Below are positions 8,668 through 17,612 of a DNA stretch of 64,000 nt, piece after piece. Below the pieces are notes generated by a model, which was not told where the DNA came from, did no database searches, and saw nothing but the letters and a program-made list of their open reading frames with translations. The position numbers and the translations under genes are program-made. How positions within the stretch are numbered: the first letter of the stretch is position 1; each line of letters opens with the position of its first letter. The DNA comes from Micrococcus endophyticus (lineage in GTDB: Bacteria; Actinomycetota; Actinomycetes; Actinomycetales; Micrococcaceae), in contig NZ_JACHMW010000001.1 of assembly GCF_014205115.1 (NCBI RefSeq), forward strand, positions 1,612,001-1,676,000, given 5' to 3'.

Positions 8668-9968
8668 AGCAGACGCTCCCCTCTCAGGACTTCCTCGATG
8701 AAGTCGTCGGTCTCGGCGGGGGTGGACTCGGAGACGCCCGACGGCGGCGCGTAGCGCTGCTGGATCGCGGTGGAGACCTCGTTGTAGTACGGGGTCTGCG
8801 GCCGCGGGGCGCCGAGGTCGAGGGACTCCCGGATGGTGTCCGCCATGGGGAACTTCTCGGCGACCTCGGGGGCGTCGTAGGCCGCCGGGTCGGCGGGCGG
8901 GTTGCCGTTCTCGACGAAGTACTGGCTCTGATGCTCGGTGGTGGTGATGCAGGAGATCGCGTCCCACGCGAGGTCCTGGTGCTCGGACTTCGCGCCCACG
9001 CCCAGGTTGATGCCGCCCACGGGCGGCGCGGCGTCCTTGTCCTCGACGGTGCGGGGGTAGACGGCCCAGCCGATGTCCTCGGGCAGGTCCTCCGGCAGCG
9101 AACCCTCCTCCACGGAGCCGAGGGTGGCCGGCCAGACGAACGGCCAGTTGACCATGAACGAGCCGTCCTGGCCCTGGAAGAGCAGCATGGAGGCGTTCTC
9201 GTCCTGGGTCGGCAGGCCGGCGCTTCCGAGGCCCTCCTTGCCGATCGTGGAGATGATCCGCGCGGCCGTGCGGCCGGCCTCGGAGTCGAGGTTCGTGGTG
9301 ACTTCCTCCGTGGGCGCCTCGGCGTTGGGGATGATCTGCTCCCCGCCGCCCTCGATGAGCGCGTTGAGCCACACGGTCATGGACTCGGCACGGGCGCCCT
9401 GGACGCCCAGGTCCTTGTCCTGGCTGCGGGCGACCTCGATCAGCTGGTCCCACGTGACGGGCTGGGACATGTCCAGCCCCGCGGCCTCGGCGACCGACTT
9501 GCGGTACCAGAGCAGCTGCGTGTTGGCCCAGAACGGGACCGTGACGAGCTCGTCCTTCCAGCTGGCGGCCGCGAGGGCGCCCTCCAGGGCGTTGTCCTTC
9601 GCGTAGGCCTGCATCTCCTCCGGCACGGGGGCCAGGAAGCCGGGCTCGGCGAGCTCGGGGACGAACGGCGGGTCGAGGGACATGATGTCCATCGACGTGT
9701 CGCCCGCGGCGAGGCGGCGGGTCAGCTGCTCGCGCTGGGAGGCGGCGTCCGTCGGGAGCATGGACGTTTCGATTCTGTACCGGCCGTTCGCGGCGTCGGT
9801 GCACTGGGCGGCGATCTTCGCCTGCCCGCCGTCGTCGGGGTTGGTGTACCAGGTCAGGGTGGGCGTCTGCTCGGCCGGGGCACACCCGGCCAGGATGAGC
9901 GCGCCCGCAGCGACGGCGCCGGCCAGCGTGGCCCGGCGTCGTTGACGTACCCGCGTGTCGTGTCTCAC
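8664..9968 (-). CDS. lpqY: Sugar-binding lipoprotein of ABC importer, LpqY-like
   Basis: 434 residues. Extracytoplasmic solute-binding lipoprotein: basic N-terminus, hydrophobic stretch and lipobox LILAGC with the lipidated Cys near residue 30. The mature part is a family 1 carbohydrate-binding fold, with Trp-rich substrate segments (WYTNPDDGG, MVNWPFVWPATL). Overall organisation resembles mycobacterial LpqY, the trehalose-recycling receptor. Start chosen at GTG 9968: GAGG sits 8 nt upstream and the signal peptide begins immediately; a longer frame to 10151 lacks support. First gene of the four-gene operon. The upstream 90 bp hold an inverted repeat (see 9984-10021). Confidence 0.9.
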   Translation of the reverse strand: MRHDTRVRQRRRATLAGAVAAGALILAGCAPAEQTPTLTWYTNPDDGGQAKIAAQCTDAANGRYRIETSMLPTDAASQREQLTRRLAAGDTSMDIMSLDPPFVPELAEPGFLAPVPEEMQAYAKDNALEGALAAASWKDELVTVPFWANTQLLWYRKSVAEAAGLDMSQPVTWDQLIEVARSQDKDLGVQGARAESMTVWLNALIEGGGEQIIPNAEAPTEEVTTNLDSEAGRTAARIISTIGKEGLGSAGLPTQDENASMLLFQGQDGSFMVNWPFVWPATLGSVEEGSLPEDLPEDIGWAVYPRTVEDKDAAPPVGGINLGVGAKSEHQDLAWDAISCITTTEHQSQYFVENGNPPADPAAYDAPEVAEKFPMADTIRESLDLGAPRPQTPYYNEVSTAIQQRYAPPSGVSESTPAETDDFIEEVLRGERLL

Positions 9969-9983
9969 AAGTGGAACCTCATT

Positions 9984-10021
9984 CGATGCGATTCGGATGT
10001 GACGGCCATCATCACGCATCG
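9984..10021. promoter_or_regulatory. Inverted repeat upstream of importer operon, possible operator
   Basis: CGATGCG (9984-9990) and its exact complement CGCATCG (10015-10021) flank an inner GATG/CATC pair, in the short gap before the lipoprotein gene. A regulator site for sugar control is plausible, but no regulator gene is adjacent. Confidence 0.35.
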
Positions 10022-10056
10022 GAGCGATTCCTGCACGTTTCGCGGGCCCCTTTTTT

Positions 10057-12750
10057 TCAGCGGACGCGGCGGTTCGTCCGGGCGGTCGGCTCCGCGACGG
10101 CGGGATCCTCGGGCCACGGGTGCTTGGGGTACCGCCCGCGGTTCTCGGCACGGACCTGCCCGTAGGGGCCGGCCCAGAAGGACGGCAGGTCGGCGGTCAC
10201 GGCGAGCGGGCGGCCTGCCGGGGAGAGCAGGTGCAGGACCACCGGCTCACGACCGTCCGCCACAGCGGGGGTGACACGCGCCCCGAAGAACTCCTGCAGC
10301 TTGGCGGCGACCACGGGCGGGGTGTCATCGTGGACGGCCGGATAGTCCACGACGACGCCGCGCCCGCTCGGCACGGACAGGCGCTCGGGGGCGAGCTCGT
10401 CCAGCCGGCCCGCCTCCGGCCAGGGCAGGGCGCCGCGCAGCAGCGCCTCGGCGTCCAGGCGCGCGAGGGGCCGTCCCGCGGCCAGGTCGGCGGCGAGGCC
10501 GCCGACCAGCGCGTCCAGGCCGGGCAGCGCCGTGTCCGAGAGGTCCGGCCACGGCGCGCCGAGGACGCGGTGGAGCAGGTGCACCCGGCGGCGCAGGTGT
10601 TCGGCCCGGCCGCGCGGGTCGAACCGGGCGAGGCCGTCGGCGGCGAGTGCGGCGCGCACGGTCTGCGCGGCGGCGTCGGGGGCGACGGGTGCCGGCGTCT
10701 CCGCCAGCACGAGCGCGCCCAGCCGGTCCACGCGGCGGCCGGTGAGCCGGTCCCCGCGCCAGTCGGCGGTGTCCTCGGTGCGCCGCAGGCCCGCGCCGGC
10801 GAGTTCGGCGAGCGGCCGGTCGATCGGCGCGGCCGCGCGGATCGCGGCACCCGTGCCGGCCGCGTCCCCGGCCACGCGGGCGACCTCGGCCACGGCCAGC
10901 CACTCCTGCCCCGCCAGGCCGCCGCCGACGGCGTCACGGGGCAGGGCCGCGCGGGTGCCGGAGGCGAGCAGGTATGCCCCCTCCTCCCCCGCGCGTCGGG
11001 CGATCCACGCGGGGAAGGCCAGGGCGGCCACGAGGCCGGCGGGGTGCCGCCGCGCGGTGGCGGCCTCGAGCCCGGGCCCGTCCGGCTCCCGCGTCTCCGG
11101 GGCGTGGTGCGCGCGCCGACGGGCCAGGCGCTCGAGCCGATCCGCCTCCCGGCGCCACCGCCCGGCCTCCGGGTGCCGGCCGTCCCGCAGGGCCGCGACC
11201 AGCGCCTCGAGGTCGGCACCGGAGGCGCGCAGGTCCAGGGCGAGGGCCGCCGTCGCCTCGGCCGCGGGGCGGGGCCCCGCCAGCGGTGCCGCCCGCAAGA
11301 GGGCGTGGCCGAGCGGCGGGTCCAGGGGCAGCTCGGCCAGGACGGCGCCGTGCGGGGTGATGCGCCCGTCCGTGTCCACCGCGCCTAGGGAGGCGAGCGT
11401 CCGCTCGGCGGCGGCCATCGCGTCGGCCGGCGGGTCCTCGGGCAGGGTCAGCCCACGGCCGCCCGGGGCGCCCCACGCCGCGAACGCCAGGGCCACCGGC
11501 GCGAGGTCGACGACGGCGAGGGCCGGCGTCGGGGCTGCGGGCGCGGTGCCCAGGGCCGCGGCGGTGTGGCAGCGGACCACGGTGCCGGGGCCGAGGCGGG
11601 CGGAGCGGCCCGCACGCTGGCCGGCGGCCGCACGCGAGGCCTGGACGGTGACGAGCCCGGCCATGCCCCGCCCCCGGTCCCGGCGCGGCTCGCGGGCCAG
11701 ACCCGAGTCGATGACGAGGCGCACCCCCGGCACGGTCAGCGAGGACTCGGCGACCGCCGTCGCGACGACGACGCGCGGCACGGTGGGGTCGGCGCGGCCG
11801 GCGAGCGCGGCGTCCTGGTCGGCGGGTTCCTGGCGGCCGTGCAAGACGCGGACCTCGGTGTCCGGGGCGAGCGCGGCGAGACGACCCGCGACGGCCTCGA
11901 CCTCGGCCACGCCGGGCAGGAAGGCGAGGGCGTCCACGGTCGGGTCGGCCTCGAGCGCCTCGGCGTGGGCGCGCGCGGCCGTGGCCGCGACGTGGTCGAG
12001 GAAGGCCCGGTCCACGCGGCCCTCGGCGGTGAGGCGGTGGCCGCGGAAGGGGGCGTGCTCCTCGCGCAGCGGGTGCAGCACGGCCGGAGCGGAGACCACG
12101 GGCAGGGGCGCCTCCTCCCCCATGCCGCGGGCCCAGCGGGCGGCCAGGGCCGCCGCGTCCACGGTGGCGGACATGGCCACGAGCGCGAGTTCGGGACGCA
12201 GCTGCCGCAGATCGGCGAGGAGGGCGAAGAGCACGTCCGTGTCCAGGTCCCGCTCGTGGACCTCGTCCAGGACCACCGCGCCCACGCCGTCGAGCCCGGG
12301 GTCGGCCAGGAGGCGGCGCAGCAGCAGGCCCGGGGTCACGAACTCGACGGCCGAGTCCCCGCCGCCCGCCGCGTCGCCGCGCACGGCGTAGCCGACGGCG
12401 GCGTCCGCGAGCCGAGCCCGCGCGTCGGAGTCGGCGCCGGGCTGCGCGTCGGCCGCCGCGGCCAGCACAGCCGTGCGCAGCCGCCGCCACGCCGCGCGCA
12501 CCGCGACCCGCCGCGGCTGCGTGACCAGGACCCGCCCACCGCCGTGGTCCGCGAGCCGGACCGCGAGCGCGGGCGGGACCACGGTGGTCTTGCCCGTGCC
12601 CGGGGGCGCCTCGACGACGGCCGCCCCGCGCGCGCCCAGCGCCGCCTCGAGGTCCGGCAGGGCGGCGGTGAACGTCAGGCCGGCGCCGAGGCGGTCGAGG
12701 GCGGCGGAGAGGGCGGAGGGGACGGCGACGGGATCGACGGGGGTGGGCAT
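10057..12750 (-). CDS. hrpB: ATP-dependent RNA helicase HrpB (DEAH-box)
   Basis: 897 residues, the usual HrpB length. Superfamily 2 helicase: Walker A PPGTGKTT (about 45-52), motif Ia TQPRR, DEAH-type box DEVH in VVLDEVHERD, motif III SAT, and motif VI in the QRAGRSARLGPG region. These are followed by the HA2/ratchet region and the HrpB-specific C-terminal domain (DYPAVHDDTPPVVAAKLQEFFG, LLSPAGRPLAVTADLPSFW). Cytoplasmic; the precise RNA target is not known for the family. ATG 12750 is preferred: CACAAT lies 7 nt upstream, fitting the local leaderless pattern, and homology begins at once. Alternative ATG 12759. It diverges from a PP-loop gene. Confidence 0.9.
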   Translation of the reverse strand: MPTPVDPVAVPSALSAALDRLGAGLTFTAALPDLEAALGARGAAVVEAPPGTGKTTVVPPALAVRLADHGGGRVLVTQPRRVAVRAAWRRLRTAVLAAAADAQPGADSDARARLADAAVGYAVRGDAAGGGDSAVEFVTPGLLLRRLLADPGLDGVGAVVLDEVHERDLDTDVLFALLADLRQLRPELALVAMSATVDAAALAARWARGMGEEAPLPVVSAPAVLHPLREEHAPFRGHRLTAEGRVDRAFLDHVAATAARAHAEALEADPTVDALAFLPGVAEVEAVAGRLAALAPDTEVRVLHGRQEPADQDAALAGRADPTVPRVVVATAVAESSLTVPGVRLVIDSGLAREPRRDRGRGMAGLVTVQASRAAAGQRAGRSARLGPGTVVRCHTAAALGTAPAAPTPALAVVDLAPVALAFAAWGAPGGRGLTLPEDPPADAMAAAERTLASLGAVDTDGRITPHGAVLAELPLDPPLGHALLRAAPLAGPRPAAEATAALALDLRASGADLEALVAALRDGRHPEAGRWRREADRLERLARRRAHHAPETREPDGPGLEAATARRHPAGLVAALAFPAWIARRAGEEGAYLLASGTRAALPRDAVGGGLAGQEWLAVAEVARVAGDAAGTGAAIRAAAPIDRPLAELAGAGLRRTEDTADWRGDRLTGRRVDRLGALVLAETPAPVAPDAAAQTVRAALAADGLARFDPRGRAEHLRRRVHLLHRVLGAPWPDLSDTALPGLDALVGGLAADLAAGRPLARLDAEALLRGALPWPEAGRLDELAPERLSVPSGRGVVVDYPAVHDDTPPVVAAKLQEFFGARVTPAVADGREPVVLHLLSPAGRPLAVTADLPSFWAGPYGQVRAENRGRYPKHPWPEDPAVAEPTARTNRRVR

Positions 12751-12807
12751 CGGGACCATTGTGCCCGTGCGGCGGAGTCGGCCGGTGGCTGAGCCGGGAC
12801 CCGGGGG

Positions 12808-12813
12808 TAGGGT
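12808..12813 (+). promoter_or_regulatory. -10 box TAGGGT of the PP-loop protein gene
   Basis: TAGGGT upstream of the PP-loop gene. No start codon lies 6-7 nt after it, so a leader of roughly 50 nt to GTG 12869 is implied, unless a non-standard start is used. Confidence 0.4.
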
Positions 12814-12868
12814 CAGATTCCCACGGCGACAGCAGCGAAACAGGGGCCGCAGGATCGCGTTCACGGAC

Positions 12869-13984
12869 GTGGACGTCTCGAACGACGGTGTCATCACCTG
12901 CGCCGTCCATCGCGACGGGGAGGCTCAGGAGCTCTGGTTCCGTCTGCCCTACGCCTTCACCCCGGTCCCGGATCTCATCGCCGCGGTGTACGCCGGTCTG
13001 TGCGGCGAGGTGTTCGACGAGGTCCAGATCGACCTGCCGATCGGTCCGCGGCTGAGCGCCGCCATGGACAAGATGACGGGCGCCCGCGTGGAGCACGCTC
13101 CGGGCACGGACCGCAGCCGCGAGCCTGGCACGGCGCAGGCGTTGAACTTCTCCGGCGGTTTCGACTCGCTAGCGGCCCGGCTCATCATGCCGGAGGCCCA
13201 TCTCGTCTCCCTGGACTTCGGCGGACGGTTCGCCCGGGAGCGCCCCGTGTACTCACGGTTCCCCATGCACATCGTGGAGACCAACCTGGTGGATCTCGGC
13301 CTGAACCTGCACGGCAACGAGGCGTTCATGTCCTCGGCCGGCCTCCTGCTGCGGGACGAACTGGACCTGGCCGTGCTGGGCTCCGGCGACATCCAGGCCT
13401 CGTCCCTTCCCTCGGCGTTCACCGGGCCGGTACCTCAACGGGCGACCCCGGTGGCCGAGGTCCTGGGGCTCGGGCCGGCCTCCCCCGTGGCCGGCGTCTC
13501 GGAGGCGGGCACGATGCTCGTCTGCGCGCGGCGCCGGCCGGAACTGCTGCTGGACGTGCTGGCCTCCGTGGCCCACCGCGGAGAGGTGAAATACCACCGC
13601 AAGCGGCTGCTCCTCGAGGCAGTCGCGCGGCGCGCAGGGCTCGATCTCGCCCTGCCGGACCTACCCGTGCTGGGGCAGCCGCGAAGGTGGGGCGCCGTGT
13701 TCGCCGACGACCTCGCGGCCCTGTATGTGCTGCGCATCCTCGGGCCGGAGGCCGCATCCCTCCTCTACAACGAGGAAGGCATCCCCGGTCCCGTGCTGGA
13801 GCGCGTTCCGGCCACGTCTCTGGCCTTCATGGAGCGGTTCAATCCGCAGGCCTACGCGGGACTGCCCCCGGAGCTGCTCGGCGAGTGGTACGCGCGGCTG
13901 CTCCGCCTCGGCGTGCCCCCCTATGAGCGTCAGGACTGGTTCGACGCGGCCACGGCCATGAAGGCCGTGCGCAACCAGCTCTGA
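12869..13984 (+). CDS. PP-loop (SGGxDS) ATP-pyrophosphatase-like protein of unknown function
   Basis: About 371 residues. The one clear motif is LNFSGGFDSLAAR (SGGFDS near residues 95-100), the P-loop of the N-type ATP pyrophosphatase superfamily that includes QueC, TilS-like, asparagine synthetase B and NAD synthetase enzymes. These adenylate a substrate with release of pyrophosphate. No zinc-binding Cys cluster (QueC) and no glutaminase domain (AsnB) is visible, so it fits none of the named branches. The N-terminal about 90 residues look like a beta-rich domain; the C-terminal half is helical. Start uncertain: GTG 12869 is the first in-frame start near the homologous region; in-frame GTGs at 12761 and 12767 lie upstream of the likely -10. 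Same strand as the downstream glutaminase-like gene, 62 nt away. Confidence 0.7.
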   Translation: MDVSNDGVITCAVHRDGEAQELWFRLPYAFTPVPDLIAAVYAGLCGEVFDEVQIDLPIGPRLSAAMDKMTGARVEHAPGTDRSREPGTAQALNFSGGFDSLAARLIMPEAHLVSLDFGGRFARERPVYSRFPMHIVETNLVDLGLNLHGNEAFMSSAGLLLRDELDLAVLGSGDIQASSLPSAFTGPVPQRATPVAEVLGLGPASPVAGVSEAGTMLVCARRRPELLLDVLASVAHRGEVKYHRKRLLLEAVARRAGLDLALPDLPVLGQPRRWGAVFADDLAALYVLRILGPEAASLLYNEEGIPGPVLERVPATSLAFMERFNPQAYAGLPPELLGEWYARLLRLGVPPYERQDWFDAATAMKAVRNQL

Positions 13985-14033
13985 GGCCGCCGTCACCGCC
14001 TCCGCCACGCTGTCCCGGGACTGCCCCACTGAC

Positions 14034-14039
14034 TAGGCT
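14034..14039 (+). promoter_or_regulatory. -10 box TAGGCT, leaderless glutaminase-like gene
   Basis: TAGGCT ends 7 nt before ATG 14047; predicted leaderless start. Confidence 0.6.
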
Positions 14040-14046
14040 GTGACCC

Positions 14047-15894
14047 ATGACCACACCCGTCCAGGAGCACCTCGATCGCCTCACGTCGGCCCACACGGGC
14101 GAGGGGGAGGTCCCGGACGGGCTGGGCGTCGCGATGCTCATGGTGGACGGGCACCGCTACGTCTCCGGATCCATGACGTCCGTGCCTCTGGCCACGCTCG
14201 CCTCTCCCCTGTTCCATGCGCAGGCCCTCGAGGACCTCGGTGCGGTGCGGGTGGGCGAGCGCGTGGGGGCCGCCCCCGTGCGCGACCTGGACCACCGGGT
14301 CGAGGTGGACGCCGTCACGGGCCTGCCCCACAACCCGCTGCAGAACGCGGGCGCGGTGGCCACCGCCTCCCTGGTGAAGGGCCGCGGCGGCCGCGACCGC
14401 ACCGCACGCATGATGCAGCTGCTCTCCGCACTGTTCGACCGCGAGGTCACCGTCACGGAGACGTCCGCGCGCGCGGAGAACCGCGCCCAGCATCACACCC
14501 GGTCCGCTGCGTGGCTGATGAAGTCCCTCGACACGCTGGACGCCGACCCCGAGACGCTGCTCGAGGACATCGCCACGGTGCGTGCCGCCGCCGTGACCGT
14601 GGAGGACCTCGCCCTGCTCGCCGGCACCCTCGCGCACGGCGGTGTCCACCCCGTCACCGGAGACCGCGTGCTGAGCGAGGAGACGGTCCGCGGTGTGCTC
14701 TCCGTGATGGACTCCTGCGGCATGGACACCCGGGACTCCCGGTGGGCGTACGACGTCGGCCAGCCCGGCTGGGCGTCCACGCGCGGCGGCACGGTGCTCG
14801 TGGTGGTGCCGGGCCATCTCGGTCTGGCGCTGCAGTCGGACACGACGGACGAGAACGGGCTCGGCGCCGCGGCGATGGCCGCCCTGCGGACCATCGTCGA
14901 GGACTTCGAGCTGCACCCGTCGGTGGTCACCGGCTCCCCGCGCGCGGCCCTGCGCACCCACTACCGGATCGACCAGGCGCCCTCGGGCACCGTGCGCAGC
15001 GCCGTCGTCCTCGAGGCGCTCGGGCGCTTCGCGGACACCGTGCACGTCCTCGAGCTGGGCGGTCACCTCGGCTTCAGCCAGGTGGACGCGATCGCCCGCG
15101 TCAGCCGCGGGTTGCCGGAGGCCCTCGAGACGCTCGTGGTGGACATGCGCTCGGTCAGCTCCATCTCCCGTCCGGCCCGGCTGCTGGTGGCCCAGTGGTT
15201 CGCCCGCGCGCTGGGCAACGGGCTCGACGTCGTCGTCGTGGACCGGGACGCCGCGGAGATCAAGGAGCTGATGGCGGCCGTCGAGGAGTCCGTGGAGGTC
15301 GACCTGCCCGAGCCGCTGCAGGATGAGGCCGAGGGGGTGGACCCCGCCACCGAGGGCGCGCAGTTCGTGTTCTTCGACTCCCGCTCGCGTGCTGCCCAGT
15401 GGGCCGAGCAGCGGCTGCTCTCCCTGCACGCCCCCCACCTGCTGCCGCGGGACGCCCAGGAGGCGGCCGTGGCACCCCTGCTGCAGCACCTCTCCGCGGA
15501 CGACGCGCGCCTGCTCGAGTCCATGATGGACGAGCGGGTCTATTCGGACGGCCAGATCATCCGCCGTGCCGGCCAGCCGTTCGGCGGCATCTACGTGATC
15601 GTCTCCGGCACCGTGGAGCTCTCGGGCCAGGGCACGGGCAGCCGCCGCGTGCGCCGCACCCTGCTCACCCCGGGGATGACGTTCGGCGAGATGGCCCTCG
15701 GCCAGCCCGGCCGCCAGCCCTCCACCGTCCGCGCGCGCGGGCCGGTCACGGCGCGCGTCCTCACCGCCCAGGTGATGGTCGCGCTCCAGGAGGGCTTCCC
15801 CCAGCTGGCCCTTGCCCTGTGGGAGGCGCTGGCCCGCGACGCGTTCACCGCGCTGAGCCAGCTCATCCGCGAGACCGGCGCACTGCAGGATTGA
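14047..15894 (+). CDS. Glutaminase-like (catalytically degenerate) - STAS - cyclic-nucleotide-binding fusion protein
   Basis: 615 residues in three parts. Residues about 15-290 align with serine-dependent glutaminase (GlsA), with family segments ALEDLG (60-65), HNPLQNAGAVA (95-105), LAGTLAHGGVHPVTG (191-205) and SVMDSCGM (219-226). The catalytic S-x-x-K is replaced: the aligned stretch reads LASP at 51-54, so both Ser and Lys are gone. The Tyr/Gln-Cys-Ser segment reads IATVRAA (175-181), and the lysine-containing SGVGGG-type loop reads GWASTRGG (241-248). Residues about 325-415 are a STAS domain (VDMRSVSSIS), and about 475-605 a CRP-type cNMP-binding domain (DGQIIRRAGQPFGGIYVIVSG). Hydrolysis of glutamine is unlikely; a sensor or scaffold reading a cyclic nucleotide is the inference. 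No cyclase gene is in the window. Confidence 0.85.
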   Translation: MTTPVQEHLDRLTSAHTGEGEVPDGLGVAMLMVDGHRYVSGSMTSVPLATLASPLFHAQALEDLGAVRVGERVGAAPVRDLDHRVEVDAVTGLPHNPLQNAGAVATASLVKGRGGRDRTARMMQLLSALFDREVTVTETSARAENRAQHHTRSAAWLMKSLDTLDADPETLLEDIATVRAAAVTVEDLALLAGTLAHGGVHPVTGDRVLSEETVRGVLSVMDSCGMDTRDSRWAYDVGQPGWASTRGGTVLVVVPGHLGLALQSDTTDENGLGAAAMAALRTIVEDFELHPSVVTGSPRAALRTHYRIDQAPSGTVRSAVVLEALGRFADTVHVLELGGHLGFSQVDAIARVSRGLPEALETLVVDMRSVSSISRPARLLVAQWFARALGNGLDVVVVDRDAAEIKELMAAVEESVEVDLPEPLQDEAEGVDPATEGAQFVFFDSRSRAAQWAEQRLLSLHAPHLLPRDAQEAAVAPLLQHLSADDARLLESMMDERVYSDGQIIRRAGQPFGGIYVIVSGTVELSGQGTGSRRVRRTLLTPGMTFGEMALGQPGRQPSTVRARGPVTARVLTAQVMVALQEGFPQLALALWEALARDAFTALSQLIRETGALQD

Positions 15895-15903
15895 CAACCC
15901 ACG

Positions 15904-15931
15904 GGGGCAGCGTCCCGTCGGACGCTGCCCC
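15904..15931. terminator. Bidirectional hairpin between convergent genes
   Basis: Perfect 12-bp stem (15904-15915 with 15920-15931), loop CGTC, between a plus-strand and a minus-strand stop. No T-run on either side. Confidence 0.75.
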
Positions 15932-15940
15932 GCGGGCGGC

Positions 15941-17539
15941 TCACCGCCCCAGCACGTGCCGCAGCGCGCCCTCCAGTTCGGGGTCGCGCATGGCGTATCC
16001 GGAGGCGAGCAGCCGGTCGGCTACGGCCTTCTGGTCCGCCCGGACGGTCTCCTCGGCGCCCTCGGCCCCGAGCAGCAGGCGCGGGCCGAAGCCCGGCGTC
16101 GGCACCGCGGCGGGACGGCGCAGCACGCGGCCCAGGATCGCGGCGAACTCCTTTGCCGTGACCGGCTCGGGCGCCACGGCGTTCAGCGGGCCGGTGACGC
16201 CGTCGTCGAGCACCGCGTGGGCGAAGGCGCCGGCGATGTCGTCCACCCCGATCCAGCTCAGCCACGGGCTGCCGTCGTGGCTCTCGCCGCCGGAGGACGC
16301 GATCGGCCCGCCCACGCCCGCCAGGAACAGCGGCAGCACCTGCTGCAGCATGCCCCCGGCCGGGCTCAGCACCACGCCGGTCCGCAGCATCGCCACCCGC
16401 GTGCCGGACGTCTCGGCGCGCCGGGCCTCCGCCTCCCAGTCCGCGACGACCTCGGCGAGGAAGTCGCCCCCAGGCTCCAGATCCTCCACGAGGCCGCCGC
16501 CGAACGGGCCCGTGCCCGCGTCCGCCCCGTAGTACCCGATCGCCGAGCCGTTCACGAGCGCCCGCGCCCGCGCGTCGTCCCCCTCCCGTGCGGTGATCCG
16601 GGCGAGCGCGTCGACGAGGGTGCGCGTGCCGCGCACGCGCGAGTCATGCACGGCCTCCTTGTGCGCGTCCGAGAACCGGCCGGCGATGGGCTCGCCCGCC
16701 AGGTTCACCACGACGTCGGCCTCGGCCAGGGCCTCCTCGTCCACGGTCTCCCGGCCGGGGTCCCACAGCGCCGCATCCAGCGCACCGGCCTTCTTCGGGC
16801 TCCGTACGAGCCGGACGACCCGGTGCCCGCCGCCGCTGAGCAGGGCACAGAGCTGCCGGCCGATCAGTCCGCCGGACCCCGTCACCGCGACCGTGCGGGC
16901 CGGTCCGCCGACGAGGGGGCCGGGGTGGGCGGCATGGAAGTCCAGGTCATCGGCCATCACGCGGGCGCGGTAGGCGAACTGGCGTCCCAGCTCCGCCTCG
17001 AAGGCCTCATGTGTGCGGCGCGAGGCCGCCGTGCCGAGACCGGGCACGCGGGACATGAGGGACTCCCCCGGAAGCGCGTACTCGATGTGGTCCGTGACCA
17101 CCGTGCCGCGCCGCCCGTCCGCCGTGTCCGCCTCACCGGGCGCGGCTTCGTCGAGCAGGTGGGTATGCCTCCAGGAGGCCAGTGGTCCGGAGACCATCTC
17201 GTCCCGGAACATGCGGCCCTCCTCGTAGGCCGTGTGGCGGGCCCTCCACGGCACCGCAGGCGCGGCACCGCCGGGGAGGCGAGAGGCGACAGCGTCCGGC
17301 AGCAGGCCGGTGAGCATCCCGTGGGCCGCACCGGCGAACAGGCCGGCCGCCCCGGGGGCCTGGATGCGCAGCCGCGACTCGGAGCCCACACGGAGGCCGT
17401 CCGAGGGCCCCTGGACCACCTCGCCGGCGAAGGGCGGGGTGAGCCGCTCCAGCGCGCCGGGGTTCTCCAGCCAGCGGAAGACGACCTCACGCGGGTGGCG
17501 CAGGAGGGTGCGGTGCTCGAAGACGCGGATCTCGGTCAT
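15941..17539 (-). CDS. SRPBCC - NAD-dependent epimerase (TIGR01777/YfcH-type) fusion protein
   Basis: 532 residues. Residues about 1-190 form a SRPBCC/polyketide-cyclase-like ligand-binding domain, opening HPREVVFRWLENPGALERLTPPF. Residues about 200-530 are an SDR-type epimerase of the TIGR01777 family: nucleotide-binding TGSGGLIGRQL, VVNLAGEPIAGRF, the SAIGYYG active-site segment, and a C-terminal DUF1731-like region (PTPGFGPRLLLGAEGAEETVRADQK). The fusion is a known actinobacterial arrangement, but substrate is unknown. ATG 17539 is chosen because the SRPBCC fold starts within ten residues; CACGCT lies 7 nt upstream, again in leaderless spacing. It diverges from the MGMT gene. Confidence 0.87.
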   Translation of the reverse strand: MTEIRVFEHRTLLRHPREVVFRWLENPGALERLTPPFAGEVVQGPSDGLRVGSESRLRIQAPGAAGLFAGAAHGMLTGLLPDAVASRLPGGAAPAVPWRARHTAYEEGRMFRDEMVSGPLASWRHTHLLDEAAPGEADTADGRRGTVVTDHIEYALPGESLMSRVPGLGTAASRRTHEAFEAELGRQFAYRARVMADDLDFHAAHPGPLVGGPARTVAVTGSGGLIGRQLCALLSGGGHRVVRLVRSPKKAGALDAALWDPGRETVDEEALAEADVVVNLAGEPIAGRFSDAHKEAVHDSRVRGTRTLVDALARITAREGDDARARALVNGSAIGYYGADAGTGPFGGGLVEDLEPGGDFLAEVVADWEAEARRAETSGTRVAMLRTGVVLSPAGGMLQQVLPLFLAGVGGPIASSGGESHDGSPWLSWIGVDDIAGAFAHAVLDDGVTGPLNAVAPEPVTAKEFAAILGRVLRRPAAVPTPGFGPRLLLGAEGAEETVRADQKAVADRLLASGYAMRDPELEGALRHVLGR

Positions 17540-17612
17540 GCAGGCCAGCGTGGCACAGATGGTGGAGGCGCGAACACCTGCCCGGGCCGGAGCCGTGGAG
17601 GACAATGACGGG

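Noticed and set aside
10041-10059. GGGCCCC followed by seven T residues as a classical terminator
   Set aside because: The T-run is on the plus strand while both neighbouring genes are on the minus strand, and the T-run overlaps the hrpB stop.
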